Shown one piece after another: positions 49,529-60,231 of a DNA stretch of 64,000 nt (within the stretch, counting starts at the first letter, position 1; every line of letters starts with the position of its first letter). The notes below the pieces were generated by a model. That model did not search any database. It was not told the origin of the DNA and was given only the letters and a program-made list of their open reading frames with translations. The DNA comes from Acinetobacter portensis (GTDB lineage Bacteria; Pseudomonadota; Gammaproteobacteria; Pseudomonadales; Moraxellaceae), in the NCBI RefSeq assembly GCF_023158935.1, contig NZ_CP096120.1:434001-498000 (forward strand). Direction: 5' to 3'. A program made the translations under genes and the position numbers.

Positions 49529-49940
49529 AATTTTTAAAACGTTATGTATGGCTTTATTTTTCAGTTCTGTTTCAAATTTGGCACTTGCACAAAGTGCCTA
49601 TGAACAAAAATATTCACAATGGAAGGCTGAGCAAGCGCAGCAAGATCAGCGTTTAAAGAATAGAGCAGATACGAATTCCAATCATTATTTATCAAGACCA
49701 AGTACATCTATAGCAAGCTCATCAACATCAAGTGGGTCAAATAGTAGTTCTAAAGTTCGGTTAAATTCTGCAAATATTGAGCAGCTTATGCAGCTAAATG
49801 GCGTAGGGAAAAAGAAAGCGGAAGCAATTATTGAGTATCGTAATAAAAATGGGAAGTTCAATTCTGTAGATGATTTCATGGAAATTAAAGGGGTTGGTCC
49901 TGCATTATTCAATAAAAACAAAGCGAAATTGGCTTTATAA
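49506..49940 (+). CDS. ComEA-like helix-hairpin-helix protein
   Basis: A 144-aa protein with an N-terminal signal peptide (core ending in L-A-L-A), a Ser-rich linker (about 65-80) and a C-terminal double helix-hairpin-helix: LNSANIEQLMQLNGVGKKKAEAIIEYR and VDDFMEIKGVGPAL. The domain binds DNA in the periplasm; ComEA-type proteins pull transforming DNA across the outer membrane. A role in competence is plausible in Acinetobacter but not shown here. The start at 49506 overlaps mazG; a later Met (residue 15) is possible. Confidence 0.85.
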   Translation: MIIKKKSKIFKTLCMALFFSSVSNLALAQSAYEQKYSQWKAEQAQQDQRLKNRADTNSNHYLSRPSTSIASSSTSSGSNSSSKVRLNSANIEQLMQLNGVGKKKAEAIIEYRNKNGKFNSVDDFMEIKGVGPALFNKNKAKLAL

Positions 49941-50075
49941 ACAAATATAAATATATGAAATGATGTCTGAATGGTATATCAAGAAATTGATAATCAAATT
50001 GCCCTTTGATGGTGTAAGAGCTATCATTAGCGACATCTTATATATTTTACGTTCAGACGTAGGAGACAGCGTCTT

Positions 50076-51536
50076 TTGCAAACTTTGCGCGCGTCAAAAT
50101 GTGGTTTATCAACCGCTCAATTACCTGCTTACATTTTAGATGTTATTGATGCTTTAACAAAAGCAGGTTATGAAGCCTATATCGTAGGTGGTGGTGTACG
50201 TGACTTAATGTTGGGGCTAAATCCGAAAGATTTTGATGCCGTTACCAACGCGACACCAGCACAAGTTAAAGAAGTTTTTGGTCGTCGTTGCCGTATTATT
50301 GGTCGACGCTTTGAGCTTGCTCATGTGTATTCTGGTCGTGAATTGGTTGAAGTTGCGACTTTCCGTGCTCCGCCGAAAAAAGAAGTGACTTCTGCGGCAG
50401 GCATGATTTTACGTGATAATAATTGGGGAACCATCGAAGAAGATTTTGCTCGTCGAGATTTTTCAATTAATGCAATGTACTATCAGCCACGTAAGGGCAT
50501 TGTTCTCGATTTTTGTAATGCAGTTGAAGATATAAATAATAAAACATTACGTTTATTGGGCGATCCGAAAACTCGATTTGAAGAAGATCCTGTACGTATG
50601 TTGCGTACATTGCGTTTTGCAGCCAAATTAAACTTCAATATTGCCAATGAGATTTTAGACGTATTCACGCCTGAGTTAACAAACTTATTACGTGATGTTT
50701 CTCCGCATCGTTTATATGATGAATCTCAAAAATTATTCACTATGGGACACTTAAATCGTGTGCTTCCAATGTTGATTGATTTTGGAATTTGGCAGCAGTT
50801 GTTTGCGGAAATTAATCCGAAAGTAACCACGTTTATTGAAAGAGCTGCTAAGAATACAGATCAACGTATTTCTATTGGTAAAACCATCAACCCTGCATTT
50901 TTCTATGCGGTGTTGTTGTGGGAACTATTCTTAAAGCGTAGCGAAGGTTATTTGGCAAAAGGTGTAACGCCTGCTGAAGCGCGTGCACAAGCGGGTTTAG
51001 ATGTACTTAAACGTCAAGGTACACGTACTATTATTCCGCGTTTTGCTGAAACCTTTATTCGTGAAGTTTGGGAAATGCAAACACGTTTGTTAAATCCAAA
51101 ACCACAGCAAATTGCAGCATTGTCTAATCATGCACGTTTCCGTGCAGGTTTCGACTTTTTGCTTTTACGTGAAAAATCAGGCGATACCAATACTCAAGGT
51201 ATGGGCATGTGGTGGGATAGCTACCAAAACATGACGTCTGATGAAAAAGAACGTGCGATTGGTCAATATAACCGTCAACGTGCGAAAAATCGTCGTAAAG
51301 CTGCTACACAAGACGATGTTGTTGATACGCGTGCGCAGGTTCAAGCTGAAATCGAACCATTGGTGAATGAGCCTGAGACACGCAATCGTAGAACACGTAA
51401 GCCTAGACAGCATCAAGAAAATAGAACTTCAGTTGCTTCTACAGTAAAAGGTGAAATTGGTGCAGATCATCCAATTTTAAAACGCCGCCGTGTAAAACGT
51501 GATTTAGCAGAAGTTGTATTTGGACCAACTCAATGA
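50076..51536 (+). CDS. pcnB: poly(A) polymerase / polynucleotide adenylyltransferase
   Basis: A 486-aa nucleotidyltransferase. The head has GGGVRDLMLG and the DFDAVTNATP catalytic Asp pair. The RRDFSINAMYY and EEDPVRMLRTLRFAAKL motifs follow, and the tail is basic (about 405-480) and probably binds RNA. It adds poly(A) tails that speed RNA decay. The start is TTG 50076, with AGGAG 10 nt upstream. It heads pcnB-folK-panB-panC. Confidence 0.95.
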   Translation: MQTLRASKCGLSTAQLPAYILDVIDALTKAGYEAYIVGGGVRDLMLGLNPKDFDAVTNATPAQVKEVFGRRCRIIGRRFELAHVYSGRELVEVATFRAPPKKEVTSAAGMILRDNNWGTIEEDFARRDFSINAMYYQPRKGIVLDFCNAVEDINNKTLRLLGDPKTRFEEDPVRMLRTLRFAAKLNFNIANEILDVFTPELTNLLRDVSPHRLYDESQKLFTMGHLNRVLPMLIDFGIWQQLFAEINPKVTTFIERAAKNTDQRISIGKTINPAFFYAVLLWELFLKRSEGYLAKGVTPAEARAQAGLDVLKRQGTRTIIPRFAETFIREVWEMQTRLLNPKPQQIAALSNHARFRAGFDFLLLREKSGDTNTQGMGMWWDSYQNMTSDEKERAIGQYNRQRAKNRRKAATQDDVVDTRAQVQAEIEPLVNEPETRNRRTRKPRQHQENRTSVASTVKGEIGADHPILKRRRVKRDLAEVVFGPTQ

Positions 51537-52018
51537 GTGTAGTGACTTATATTGGTTTGGGTAGCAACTTAGGCGATTCTCGTCAAATTTTGACAGAAGC
51601 TGTGCAAAATCTTGCGACTTTAGGGCAAGTGAAAACATCTAAGCTGTATGAAAGTCCACCAATGGGCCCTCAAGATCAGCCAAATTATTTAAATGCTGTT
51701 GTGCGTTTAGAAACAGATTTGGAGCCTTTGGCTTTATTAGATGAATTGCAACGCTTTGAAAATGAGTCTGGTCGTGTGCGTTTACGCCGTTGGGGTGAAC
51801 GTACACTCGATTTAGACTTACTTATTTATGGTCAAGAAAGCATTCAAAATGAGCGTTTAACTGTGCCTCATGTAGGCATACTTGAGCGTGATTTTGTAGT
51901 AATACCATTGTTAGATTTAGATGCAGAAATGCAACTAAAGGGACAAGTCTTAAAGAGTCTGCCTATTTTAGAACATCCAACTGTTACAGTTTTGGATAAT
52001 GAAGACTGGGCACATTGA
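51533..52018 (+). CDS. folK: 6-hydroxymethyl-7,8-dihydropterin pyrophosphokinase
   Basis: A 161-aa enzyme of folate synthesis that transfers pyrophosphate from ATP to the pterin. The GLGSNLGD start, PQDQPNYLNAV, and RRWGERTLDLDLLIYG motifs contain the pterin and Mg sites. The ATG overlaps the pcnB stop by 4 nt. The pcnB-folK-panB-panC order matches E. coli. Confidence 0.97.
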   Translation: MSVVTYIGLGSNLGDSRQILTEAVQNLATLGQVKTSKLYESPPMGPQDQPNYLNAVVRLETDLEPLALLDELQRFENESGRVRLRRWGERTLDLDLLIYGQESIQNERLTVPHVGILERDFVVIPLLDLDAEMQLKGQVLKSLPILEHPTVTVLDNEDWAH

Positions 52019-52060
52019 TCATTTAACACGTGGTCTATGCATTTTTAGAGGAATATCTTC

Positions 52061-52870
52061 ATGATTAGTCTCAGCGACTTAAAAAAAATTAAAGCCGAAG
52101 GACGTAAGTTTTCTTGCCTAACTTGTTACGATGCAAGTATGGCGAAAGCTATGGAAATTGCTGAAATTGATAGTATTTTAATTGGTGATTCTTTAGGGAT
52201 GACTGTTCAAGGGCGCGATTCTACGCTTCCTGTGACAATTGAAGATATGGCATACCACACGGCTGCTGTACGTCGTGGAAATAATCATTCATTTATTATG
52301 ACTGATTTACCTTTTATGACTTATGCCACTTTAAATGATGCCTTAGTCAATGCAAAAACAGTGATGCAAGCTGGCGCACAAATGGTAAAAGTTGAAGGCG
52401 GTGCGTGGTTAAGTGAAACAGTTGAAGTGCTTACACGTAATGGTATTCCTGTCTGTGTGCATTTAGGTTTAACACCACAATCTGTTCATGTATTTGGTGG
52501 CTATAAACTTCAAGCACGTACACGTGAAGCTGCAGATAAACTCATTGCAGATTGTCGTGCTGTAGTTGAAGCTGGTGCTGCATTATTGTTGCTTGAATGT
52601 GTTCCTGCACAATTGGGTAAAGAAATTACTGAACTGTTCCCAGAAATTCCTGTAATTGGAATTGGGGCAGGTCATGAAACCGATGGACAAGTTCTCGTTG
52701 TACAAGACATGTTGGGTTTAACGTTCGGTCGTGTTGCAAAATTTGTTCGTAATTTTATGAAAGAACAGTCAGGTGAAACTGCTATTTTAGATGCATTTAA
52801 AGCGTATCACGCTGCAGTAAAAGATGGTTCATTCCCAGCGCCTGAACAAACTTTCCAAGTAGAGCTGTAA
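52061..52870 (+). CDS. panB: 3-methyl-2-oxobutanoate hydroxymethyltransferase
   Basis: A 269-aa TIM-barrel enzyme, the first committed step of pantothenate synthesis using the valine precursor ketoisovalerate from the ilv pathway. [19 protein letters not shown] and [14 protein letters not shown] are family signatures, and the VIGIGAG region supplies late active-site residues. It is 2 nt from panC. Confidence 0.98.
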   Translation: MISLSDLKKIKAEGRKFSCLTCYDASMAKAMEIAEIDSILIGDSLGMTVQGRDSTLPVTIEDMAYHTAAVRRGNNHSFIMTDLPFMTYATLNDALVNAKTVMQAGAQMVKVEGGAWLSETVEVLTRNGIPVCVHLGLTPQSVHVFGGYKLQARTREAADKLIADCRAVVEAGAALLLLECVPAQLGKEITELFPEIPVIGIGAGHETDGQVLVVQDMLGLTFGRVAKFVRNFMKEQSGETAILDAFKAYHAAVKDGSFPAPEQTFQVEL

Positions 52871-52872
52871 AT

Positions 52873-53718
52873 ATGAAAATTGAATCTACCATCCAAGGTT
52901 TATCTGAATCGCTTAAAACAGCTCGAACGAATCAGAAAATAATTGGTTTAGTTCCTACAATGGGGAACTTACACCAAGGACATTTAAATCTTGTTCGTGA
53001 AGCACGTAAAAAATGCGATATCGTTGTTGTTAGTATTTTTGTGAATCCAATTCAATTTGGACCAAACGAAGATTACGATAGCTATCCACGTACTTTAGAG
53101 CAAGATAGTAAACTTTTGGAAGAAGTGGGTTGTGATTATATTTTCGCCCCAACTGTTGAGCAAATGTATGGCAATCAACCACGTTTAACCAATATTTCTG
53201 TAAGCGGAATTACAGCAGATTTATGCGGTTTACAACGTCCAGGTCATTTCGATGGTGTAGCTGTCGTTGTAACGAAACTATTCAACATTGTACGTCCTGA
53301 AATTGCGTTCTTTGGTGAAAAAGATTTCCAACAACTTGCTGTTATTCGTCAGTTTGTACGTGATTTAAATATGCCAATTGAAATTACGGGTGTGCCAATT
53401 GCACGTGCGGAAGATGGTTTGGCGTTAAGTTCACGTAATGGTTATTTATCTGAAGAACACCGTAAAACTGCACCAATTATTCATCAATGTTTAAAAATTG
53501 CAGAGCAAGATTTACAACAAGGTAAAAAATTGGCTGATGTTTTGGCAAATATTGCATCTACATTAACGCAAGCAGGTTTTGTTATAGATTATGTTGAGGC
53601 TCGTACGCCAGAACTTCAGAAAATTGAAGAATTTAATCAAAATATCGTGCTTTTTATCGCGGCAAAAATTGGTACAACACGTTTAATTGATAATTTACAG
53701 GTTCAGCATAACGCATAA
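52873..53718 (+). CDS. panC: pantothenate synthetase
   Basis: A 281-aa ATP-dependent ligase that joins pantoate and beta-alanine. The class I-like motif [11 protein letters not shown] holds the HIGH equivalent. [18 protein letters not shown] and the [10 protein letters not shown] motif (KMSKS-like) are clear. It is the last gene of the pcnB-folK-panBC set; aspartate decarboxylase panD is not in the window. Confidence 0.98.
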   Translation: MKIESTIQGLSESLKTARTNQKIIGLVPTMGNLHQGHLNLVREARKKCDIVVVSIFVNPIQFGPNEDYDSYPRTLEQDSKLLEEVGCDYIFAPTVEQMYGNQPRLTNISVSGITADLCGLQRPGHFDGVAVVVTKLFNIVRPEIAFFGEKDFQQLAVIRQFVRDLNMPIEITGVPIARAEDGLALSSRNGYLSEEHRKTAPIIHQCLKIAEQDLQQGKKLADVLANIASTLTQAGFVIDYVEARTPELQKIEEFNQNIVLFIAAKIGTTRLIDNLQVQHNA

Positions 53719-53742
53719 CTTGCTTTTAAAGGACAGCATGCC

Positions 53743-54594
53743 ATGAAGCGTATATTGATCGTTACAGGACAATCGGGTTCAGGAAAGTCATCTGCATTGC
53801 AGGTGCTTGAAGATTTAGGTTATTACTGTATAGACAACTTACCGCTGGCATTGCTTCCTGAAATTGTTGCGAAATTAGATAGTGAAAATAATTTAGAACA
53901 ACTCGCTTTAGGTGTAGATGTACGAAGTACTCGTGCAGATTTGCAAGAATTTGATTTGGTGTTTGAGCAACTGCAAAAACATGGCTCAGTAGATGTCATC
54001 TTTTTAACAACTCAAGATCAACAACTTATTGCAAGATTTAGCTCTTCACGTCGCCCGCATCCGTTATCCAATCGTTTTAATAGTTTGACTGAATGTATTG
54101 AACAAGAAAAAACACTACTTATTCCTATTCAGTTCCGTGCGACTATTCAAATAGACACGACAGATAAAAGCGTACACGATTTAAAACATATGCTGTTGTC
54201 TAGACTTGGACAAACTGATAACTTAATTGTAATTTTACAATCTTTTGGTTATAAGCATGGTATACCTCTAGATGCCGACTATGTTTTTGACATGCGACAT
54301 TTGCCCAATCCACACTGGGAATTAGAGTTGCGTAAGTATTCGGGTTTAGATGAACCAGTCCAAAAATTCTTGGAATCGAGCAGTCAAACGACTGAAATGT
54401 TTCAAGATGTTTATAAATTTTTAGAAAAATGGTTGCCTGCTTTTGCCGAAGGTCATCGTCATTACATCACGATTTCAATTGGTTGTACGGGTGGGCAGCA
54501 TCGTTCAGTTTATATTGTGGATAGACTCAAAAAAGCTCTTGAGGCAAAATGGTCTATTCAGGTTTTACATAGAGAAATGAAGCACTGGTCATGA
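53743..54594 (+). CDS. rapZ: RNase adapter protein RapZ
   Basis: A 283-aa protein with a Walker A motif GQSGSGKSS at 8-16 and the C-terminal RNA-binding domain containing [13 protein letters not shown]. In E. coli RapZ senses glucosamine-6-phosphate and directs RNase E to the sRNA GlmZ. The gene for HPr overlaps its stop by 4 nt, so a link to the nitrogen PTS is kept even though ptsN is not adjacent here. Confidence 0.95.
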   Translation: MKRILIVTGQSGSGKSSALQVLEDLGYYCIDNLPLALLPEIVAKLDSENNLEQLALGVDVRSTRADLQEFDLVFEQLQKHGSVDVIFLTTQDQQLIARFSSSRRPHPLSNRFNSLTECIEQEKTLLIPIQFRATIQIDTTDKSVHDLKHMLLSRLGQTDNLIVILQSFGYKHGIPLDADYVFDMRHLPNPHWELELRKYSGLDEPVQKFLESSSQTTEMFQDVYKFLEKWLPAFAEGHRHYITISIGCTGGQHRSVYIVDRLKKALEAKWSIQVLHREMKHWS

Positions 54595-54860
54595 TTGACA
54601 CAACTGTTGACGTAATTAATAAACTAGGGTTACATGCGCGTGCGTCTGGAAAACTCATCGAAGTTACTACTAAATTTCGTTCATCTATTCAAATAGGAAA
54701 AGGTGATAAACTAGTAGACGCAAAAAATATTATGTCCTTACTTATGCTTGGTGCAGGTAAGGGCACAACTCTACGCTTGGTGATTGAAGGAGCAGATGAA
54801 GAAAAAGCTTTATCTGAAATTCAGGCACTATTTGCAGCAAAATTTTACGAGGCAGATTAA
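54591..54860 (+). CDS. HPr family phosphocarrier protein (NPr-like)
   Basis: An 89-aa phosphocarrier with the active His15 in GLHARAS. The position equivalent to regulatory Ser46 of HPr is Asn46 ([12 protein letters not shown]), so HPr-kinase control is not expected. The context after rapZ resembles npr of the E. coli rpoN operon, suggesting the nitrogen-type PTS. It overlaps rapZ (ATGA) and precedes darP by 2 nt. Confidence 0.94.
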   Translation: MIDTTVDVINKLGLHARASGKLIEVTTKFRSSIQIGKGDKLVDAKNIMSLLMLGAGKGTTLRLVIEGADEEKALSEIQALFAAKFYEAD

Positions 54861-54862
54861 TC

Positions 54863-55396
54863 GTGGCACGTCGCACACAACGTTTTACTGAAGAAGATTT
54901 TGATTCTTTAGAAGGGCGTGCAAGTAAAACCGAACAAAAGAAAGCAGTTCAACGTATGGCTGCTTTAGGTGAACAATTAGCAGAGTTAAGTGCTAAACAA
55001 ATTAAAAACCTTCCTGTGGAAGAACGTTTAATTGAAGCATTGGAAGATGTAAAGCTCATTACTTCGGGTGAGGCCCGTCGTCGTCAATTTCTACGTATTG
55101 GTAAATTACTACGTAATGAAGATGAAACAGTTATTCTTTCTTACTTAACGCCAAAACAAGGTGCTAAAAAAACTGCACAGTTAAATCGTTGGGTAGATCG
55201 TATGGTTGTTCAGGGCGATCCAGCAATCAAAGAGTTTATGAAAGCGCATAATGCGGCGGAACATCATCCTATTCGTCAGCATGTTTTACGTATCAATCGT
55301 GATATTACAAAAAAAGCGTCTGAAGATGAAATTGCTGCATCTAAGTTGAAATTATTTAACTACATTCAACAAGTAGCGCTTATTTCAGATAACTAA
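54863..55396 (+). CDS. darP: ribosome-associated protein DarP (YjgA)
   Basis: A 177-aa basic protein of the DUF615/YjgA family, a 50S biogenesis factor in E. coli. EDFDSLEGRASKTEQKK and the late RQHVLRINRDITKKAS region fit the family. The start is GTG 54863. It is the last gene of rapZ-HPr-darP and is followed by a terminator. Confidence 0.93.
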   Translation: MARRTQRFTEEDFDSLEGRASKTEQKKAVQRMAALGEQLAELSAKQIKNLPVEERLIEALEDVKLITSGEARRRQFLRIGKLLRNEDETVILSYLTPKQGAKKTAQLNRWVDRMVVQGDPAIKEFMKAHNAAEHHPIRQHVLRINRDITKKASEDEIAASKLKLFNYIQQVALISDN

Positions 55397-55417
55397 TTAT
55401 TTAGTTGTTTTCTATGT

Positions 55418-55447
55418 AAAAAAGCGACCTCATTGGGTCGCTTTTTT
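55418..55447. terminator. bidirectional intrinsic terminator
   Basis: AAAAGCGACC / GGGTCGCTTTT stem with a TCATT loop and T run, between convergent darP and the acyl-CoA ligase gene. Confidence 0.92.
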
Positions 55448-55471
55448 ATTGGTTATCTATAAGGTTTTAAT

Positions 55472-57112
55472 TTAATTAAATTCTGCAACCGAACGTTCTT
55501 TTGCCCACTCACGTAATACAAATTTTTGTAGTTTACCTGTCGAAGTTTTAGGAATCTCTGTAATAACTACATCTTTTGGAACTTTAAAGCGAGCAAGATG
55601 TTCTTTGCAATATGCAATAATTTCTTCAGGTGTTGCGGTTTTTCCAACTTTTAATTCAATAAATGCACATGGAACTTCCTGCCAAACAGGATCGGGCTTA
55701 GCCACAACTGCCGCAGTTAAAATTGCAGGATGTTGATATAAAACTTCCTCAACCTCTAATGATGAAATATTTTCACCGCCTGAAATAATTACATCTTTAG
55801 AACGGTCTGTGATTTTTGCATAGCCATCGGGTTGGCAAACAGCTAAATCACCTGTATGGAACCATCCGCCTGCAAAGGCTTCTGCTGTTGCTTTAGGATT
55901 CTTTAAGTAGCCTTTCATCACAATGTTGCCACGGAACATAATTTCGCCCATGGTTTGTCCATCTTTGGGCACAGGTTGCATGGTTTCGGGGTCTAAAACT
56001 TTCATACCATCTTGCAGTGGATATGGAACGCCTTGTCGTGAATGCAATTGTGCTTGCTCTTTAATGGAAAGATTCGACCAACCAGCTTGTGATGCGCAAA
56101 GTGCAGAAGGGCCATATGTTTCAGTTAAACCATAAACATGTGTGACATTGATACCAATATTTCGCATGCCTTCAATGATTGCAGCTGGAGGTGCAGCACC
56201 TGCCACCATAACTTCTACACGATGTTCAATTTTAACTTTATGTTCATCTGGTGCGTTAATAAGCATAGATAAAACAATTGGCGCACCACAGAAATAATCA
56301 ACTTTATGTGAGTGTATTAATTTAAAAATGAGTTCTGGATCAATTTTACGTAGACAGATGTTTGTGCCGCCATTTGCAGCAATTGTCCAAGCAAAACACC
56401 AACCATTACAATGAAATAATGGGAGCGTCCAAAGGTAAGTTGCCCGAGGTGTCATACCGCAAGCAATAATATTACTCGCTGCATTAATATATGCACCACG
56501 ATGATGATAAACCACACCTTTAGGATTTCCTGTTGTACCAGAGGTATAGTTTAAGCTAATTGCATCCCATTCATCTTGGGGTAATTGCCATTCAAAATCA
56601 GCATCACCTTGAGCAAGCCAATCTTCATATTCAACTTGCCCAATTTTTTGATTTTCACCATCGAATTCAATATCTGCAACATCAATAATATAAATTTCTT
56701 GAGATATCAGAGATAAAGCTTCTTTTGCTACAGGTACAAATTCTGGATCTACCAACAATACTTTTGATTCTGCGTGCTCAAGCATGAATGCCAATGTTTT
56801 TCCATCTAAACGTGTATTTAGCGTATTTAGAACTGCACCCACCATTGGAACTGCAAAGTGCGCTTCAATCATGGCAGGAATGTTTGGAAGTAATACTGAT
56901 ACGGTATCGTTTTTACCTACACCTATTTTTTGTAATTGATGTGCAAATTGACGACAACGTGTATAGGTTTCGCGCCAAGAGATATGTCTTGAACCGTGAA
57001 TAATTGCATCTTGGTTGGGGTAAATATAAGCAGCGCGTTCTAAGTAACGTAAAGGTGACAGTGCAACAAAATTTGCAGGTGTTCGAGGCAATTGATCATA
57101 TGCGCTAACCAT
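55472..57112 (-). CDS. AMP-forming acyl-CoA synthetase
   Basis: A 546-aa ANL-superfamily ligase. The P-loop-like motif YTSGTTGNPKGV is near 190, the adenine motif YGLTETYGP near 335, WFHTGDLAVCQPDGY and DRSKDVIISGGENIS follow near 420-450, and the catalytic Lys is in KTSTGKLQKF near 525. It resembles medium/long-chain acyl-CoA ligases (AlkK-like). The exact acyl substrate cannot be read from the sequence. It is monocistronic and divergent from thrS. Confidence 0.93.
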   Translation of the reverse strand: MVSAYDQLPRTPANFVALSPLRYLERAAYIYPNQDAIIHGSRHISWRETYTRCRQFAHQLQKIGVGKNDTVSVLLPNIPAMIEAHFAVPMVGAVLNTLNTRLDGKTLAFMLEHAESKVLLVDPEFVPVAKEALSLISQEIYIIDVADIEFDGENQKIGQVEYEDWLAQGDADFEWQLPQDEWDAISLNYTSGTTGNPKGVVYHHRGAYINAASNIIACGMTPRATYLWTLPLFHCNGWCFAWTIAANGGTNICLRKIDPELIFKLIHSHKVDYFCGAPIVLSMLINAPDEHKVKIEHRVEVMVAGAAPPAAIIEGMRNIGINVTHVYGLTETYGPSALCASQAGWSNLSIKEQAQLHSRQGVPYPLQDGMKVLDPETMQPVPKDGQTMGEIMFRGNIVMKGYLKNPKATAEAFAGGWFHTGDLAVCQPDGYAKITDRSKDVIISGGENISSLEVEEVLYQHPAILTAAVVAKPDPVWQEVPCAFIELKVGKTATPEEIIAYCKEHLARFKVPKDVVITEIPKTSTGKLQKFVLREWAKERSVAEFN

Positions 57113-57487
57113 TTTTTATTACTCCATGTAATTTATTTTATTGTTCCTTTTATTGAAGATATGCGTATTTTGATTAATTTACATTCATTCTTTGGTCGAG
57201 TATTTGGTTAATTTTAATAGATGAATTCTTGTACTTAATATCGTTATTTAAATGCCATATTAAAAGATTGAAAGAGCTCTTTTAGGTTGTGATTGCTGTC
57301 AAAAGTATGTTGATACAGGATTCATTGACTTAAAAAGGCATTAACGGTTTATTAAAATGGCTAAGAGGTGTAAAATTCTAGCTGATTTTTATTTATCCAC
57401 CGTTTTTATATTTTGAGGGTTTCCCTCGATCATAATCTCGCGGTGATATGCTCCATTGTGCGGGGCATCACTCCTTAAGGATTTTTT
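57113..57487 (+). promoter_or_regulatory. intergenic region and structured leader of thrS
   Basis: This is 375 bp between divergent genes. TTGACT at 57325-57330 is a -35 candidate, with TATTAA (57350-57355) as a loose -10. Two hairpins precede thrS: GAGGG/CCCTC at 57415-57427, and an imperfect GTGAT-x2-GC/GCATCAC stem (from about 57451) with a loop containing TTGTG, just before the AAGG ribosome binding site. The second could be a translational operator like that of E. coli thrS. Confidence 0.4.
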
Positions 57488-59410
57488 ATGCCTATTATTA
57501 CTTTGCCAAATGGCGATCAAAAACAATTTGATCATGCTGTTTCTGTTATGGATGTTGCATTAAGTATTGGTCCTGGTTTGGCAAAAAATACAGTTGCTGG
57601 CCGTGTAAATGACCGTCTTGTAGATGCAAGCGACTTAATTACAGAAGATGCAACACTACAAATTATTACGCCTAAAGATGACGCTGGTGTAGAAATTATT
57701 CGCCATTCTTGTGCACATTTAGTAGGTCATGCTGTTAAGCAACTTTTCCCAGAAGCTAAAATGGTTATTGGTCCTGTCATTGAAGATGGTTTCTACTACG
57801 ATATCTTCAGTGCAAAGCCATTTACTTTAGATGACTTAGCAGCAATCGAAGAGCGTATGAAAAAGCTCATCGATCAAGATTACGATGTTGTTAAAAAAAT
57901 GACACCGCGTGACGAAGTCATTGCAGAGTTCACTAAACGTGGTGAAGACTATAAATTACGCTTGATTGCAGACATGCCTGAAGAAACAGAAATGGGCTTG
58001 TACTACCATCAAGATTATTTGGATATGTGCCGTGGTCCGCATGTGCCAAATACAAAATTCTTAAAATCATTCAAGCTTACTAAAATGTCAGGTGCATACT
58101 GGCGTGGTGATGCAAAAAATGAACAATTACAACGTATTTACGGTACAGCTTGGGCAGATAAAAAACAGCTTGCAGCTTATGTAAAACGTATTGAAGAAGC
58201 AGAAAAACGCGATCATCGTAGAATTGGTAAAGCTTTAGATTTATTCCATATGCAAGAAGAAGCACCGGGTATGGTGTTCTGGCATCCAAATGGTTGGACA
58301 ATTTACCAAGTATTAGAACAGTACATGCGTAAAGTTCAACAAGACAACGGTTATGAAGAAATTCGTACACCACAAGTTGTTGATTTCACGCTTTGGGAAA
58401 AATCGGGGCATGCTGCAAACTATGCTGATGGCATGTTTACAACGCATTCTGAAAACCGCAACTATGCAATTAAACCAATGAACTGTCCTTGTCATGTACA
58501 AGTGTTCAATCAAGGTTTAAAATCGTACCGTGATTTACCAGTGCGTTTAGCAGAATTTGGTTCATGTCACCGTAACGAACCATCAGGTTCATTACACGGT
58601 ATTATGCGTGTACGTGGTTTCACACAAGATGACGCACACATTTTCTGTACTAAAGAACAAATTGGTACTGAAGTTGCAGACTTTATTAAACTCACTTTAG
58701 ATGTTTATAAAGACTTTGGCTTTGAAGACGTACAAATGAAACTTTCAACACGTCCTGAAAAACGTGTAGGTGATGACAAACTTTGGGATATGGCTGAAAA
58801 ATCTTTAGCAGATGCTTTAGATGCAGCAAGTCTTGAATGGGATCTTCAACCAGGCGAAGGTGCATTCTACGGTCCGAAAATTGAATTCTCATTAAAAGAT
58901 TGCTTAGGTCGTATCTGGCAATGCGGTACAATACAATGTGACTTCAACTTACCAGAACGTTTAGATGCATCTTATGTAACTGAAGATAACGATCGAGATC
59001 AACCAGTTATGTTGCATCGTGCAATTCTTGGTAGTTTTGAACGTTTTATTGGTATACTAATTGAACACTACGCAGGATTTATGCCACCATGGTTGGCACC
59101 AGTTCAAGCGTGTGTGATGAATATTACAGATTCACAAGCAGTTGCGAGTGAGTCAGTCGTCGCAAAACTTAAAGAAAACGGTATTCGAGCTATTTCAGAC
59201 TTGAGAAATGAGAAAATCGGCTTTAAGATTCGTGAACGTACATTAGAGCGTATTCCTTACTTATTGGTTCTAGGTGACCGCGAAGTAGAGGAAGGTACAG
59301 TAAACATCCGTACTCGCTCGGGAACAAATTTGGGTACTATGTCTATCGATGCTTTCGTTGACTTAGTAAAAGCAGCCGTAGCCGAACGCGGCCGGTACAT
59401 TGTGGAGTAA
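57488..59410 (+). CDS. thrS: threonyl-tRNA synthetase
   Basis: A 640-aa class II synthetase. The N-terminal TGS domain (about 1-60) precedes the editing domain with HSCAH (His73, His77). The catalytic core has the zinc-binding cysteine in MNCPCHV, motif 2 as [19 protein letters not shown], motif 3 as [13 protein letters not shown], and a C-terminal anticodon domain. It is 5 nt upstream of infC, so the pair is coupled as in E. coli. Confidence 0.98.
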   Translation: MPIITLPNGDQKQFDHAVSVMDVALSIGPGLAKNTVAGRVNDRLVDASDLITEDATLQIITPKDDAGVEIIRHSCAHLVGHAVKQLFPEAKMVIGPVIEDGFYYDIFSAKPFTLDDLAAIEERMKKLIDQDYDVVKKMTPRDEVIAEFTKRGEDYKLRLIADMPEETEMGLYYHQDYLDMCRGPHVPNTKFLKSFKLTKMSGAYWRGDAKNEQLQRIYGTAWADKKQLAAYVKRIEEAEKRDHRRIGKALDLFHMQEEAPGMVFWHPNGWTIYQVLEQYMRKVQQDNGYEEIRTPQVVDFTLWEKSGHAANYADGMFTTHSENRNYAIKPMNCPCHVQVFNQGLKSYRDLPVRLAEFGSCHRNEPSGSLHGIMRVRGFTQDDAHIFCTKEQIGTEVADFIKLTLDVYKDFGFEDVQMKLSTRPEKRVGDDKLWDMAEKSLADALDAASLEWDLQPGEGAFYGPKIEFSLKDCLGRIWQCGTIQCDFNLPERLDASYVTEDNDRDQPVMLHRAILGSFERFIGILIEHYAGFMPPWLAPVQACVMNITDSQAVASESVVAKLKENGIRAISDLRNEKIGFKIRERTLERIPYLLVLGDREVEEGTVNIRTRSGTNLGTMSIDAFVDLVKAAVAERGRYIVE

Positions 59411-59415
59411 CAGCG

Positions 59416-59964
59416 ATTAAACAGCCTGACCGTAATCAACAGGGCGGAAAATCAAACCGTCCTGCTTTGAATGATGAAATTCGTGCAAAAGAAGTCCGTC
59501 TTGTAGACGAAAATGGTGAGCAAAAAGGTATTGTTAGTCTTGCAGAAGCAGTTCGTGCTGCAGAAGCAGTCGAACTAGACCTTGTTGAGATTGTTGCAAA
59601 TGCAGAGCCACCTGTATGCAAAATCATGGACTTTAACAAGCATTTGTTTGATCTTAAGCAAAAGCAGAAAGAAGCGAAGAAAAAACAACATCAAGTACAG
59701 GTGAAAGAAATCAAGCTACGCCCTGGTACTGATGTAGGTGATTACAACGTAAAATTACGTTCAATTATCAAGTTCCTTGAAGAAGGTAATAAGGTAAAAA
59801 TCACTTTACGTTTCCGTGGTCGTGAGATGGCTCACCAACAGCTTGGTTTGGCTCAATTACAAAAAATTGAAGCAGATGTTGTTGATGTTGGTATTGTTGA
59901 GCAAACGCCAAAAATGGAAGGTCGTCAAATGGGTATGCTTCTTGGTCCTAAAAAGAAAAAGTAA
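59416..59964 (+). CDS. infC: translation initiation factor IF-3 (ATT start)
   Basis: A 182-aa factor that prevents premature subunit joining and checks start-codon choice. I place the start at the ATT at 59416: GGAG at 59403-59406 lies 9 nt upstream, the frame is open, and the residues (I/M)[13 protein letters not shown] then [12 protein letters not shown] give the usual IF-3 N-terminus. The first conventional start (TTG 59467) would cut off 17 residues. Non-canonical AUU starts are a known feature of infC, which allow IF-3 to repress itself. The N- and C-domains are both complete. Confidence 0.95.
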   Translation: MKQPDRNQQGGKSNRPALNDEIRAKEVRLVDENGEQKGIVSLAEAVRAAEAVELDLVEIVANAEPPVCKIMDFNKHLFDLKQKQKEAKKKQHQVQVKEIKLRPGTDVGDYNVKLRSIIKFLEEGNKVKITLRFRGREMAHQQLGLAQLQKIEADVVDVGIVEQTPKMEGRQMGMLLGPKKKK

Positions 59965-59976
59965 GTATCTCTTGAT

Positions 59977-60007
59977 AAAAAAGCACTGCACTTGCAGTGC
60001 TTTTTTT
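59977..60007 (+). terminator. infC terminator
   Basis: AAAAAAGCACTGCA / TGCAGTGCTTTTTT stem with a CT loop and T run, 13 nt after the infC stop. It separates infC from the downstream GST gene and implies that rpmI-rplT are not cotranscribed with infC. Confidence 0.93.
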
Positions 60008-60231
60008 ATGCATAAAATGCATTGTGTTGGTATGGCTTTAATTATATAAATAGAAAATATTAGAAATTCATATCTTATATTTTGCGGTGTTAGGTGTTTT
60101 TTTATAAAGGTAAAAGATGAAGAGTCATCTTTATTAACGAGTGAAATTTAAAGTTTTAGCTACAAATAAAGCTTATAAACTGTGCTATAACTTTTATGTT
60201 GAAAATATAGAAAGAATGAAAAGGATAGAAA

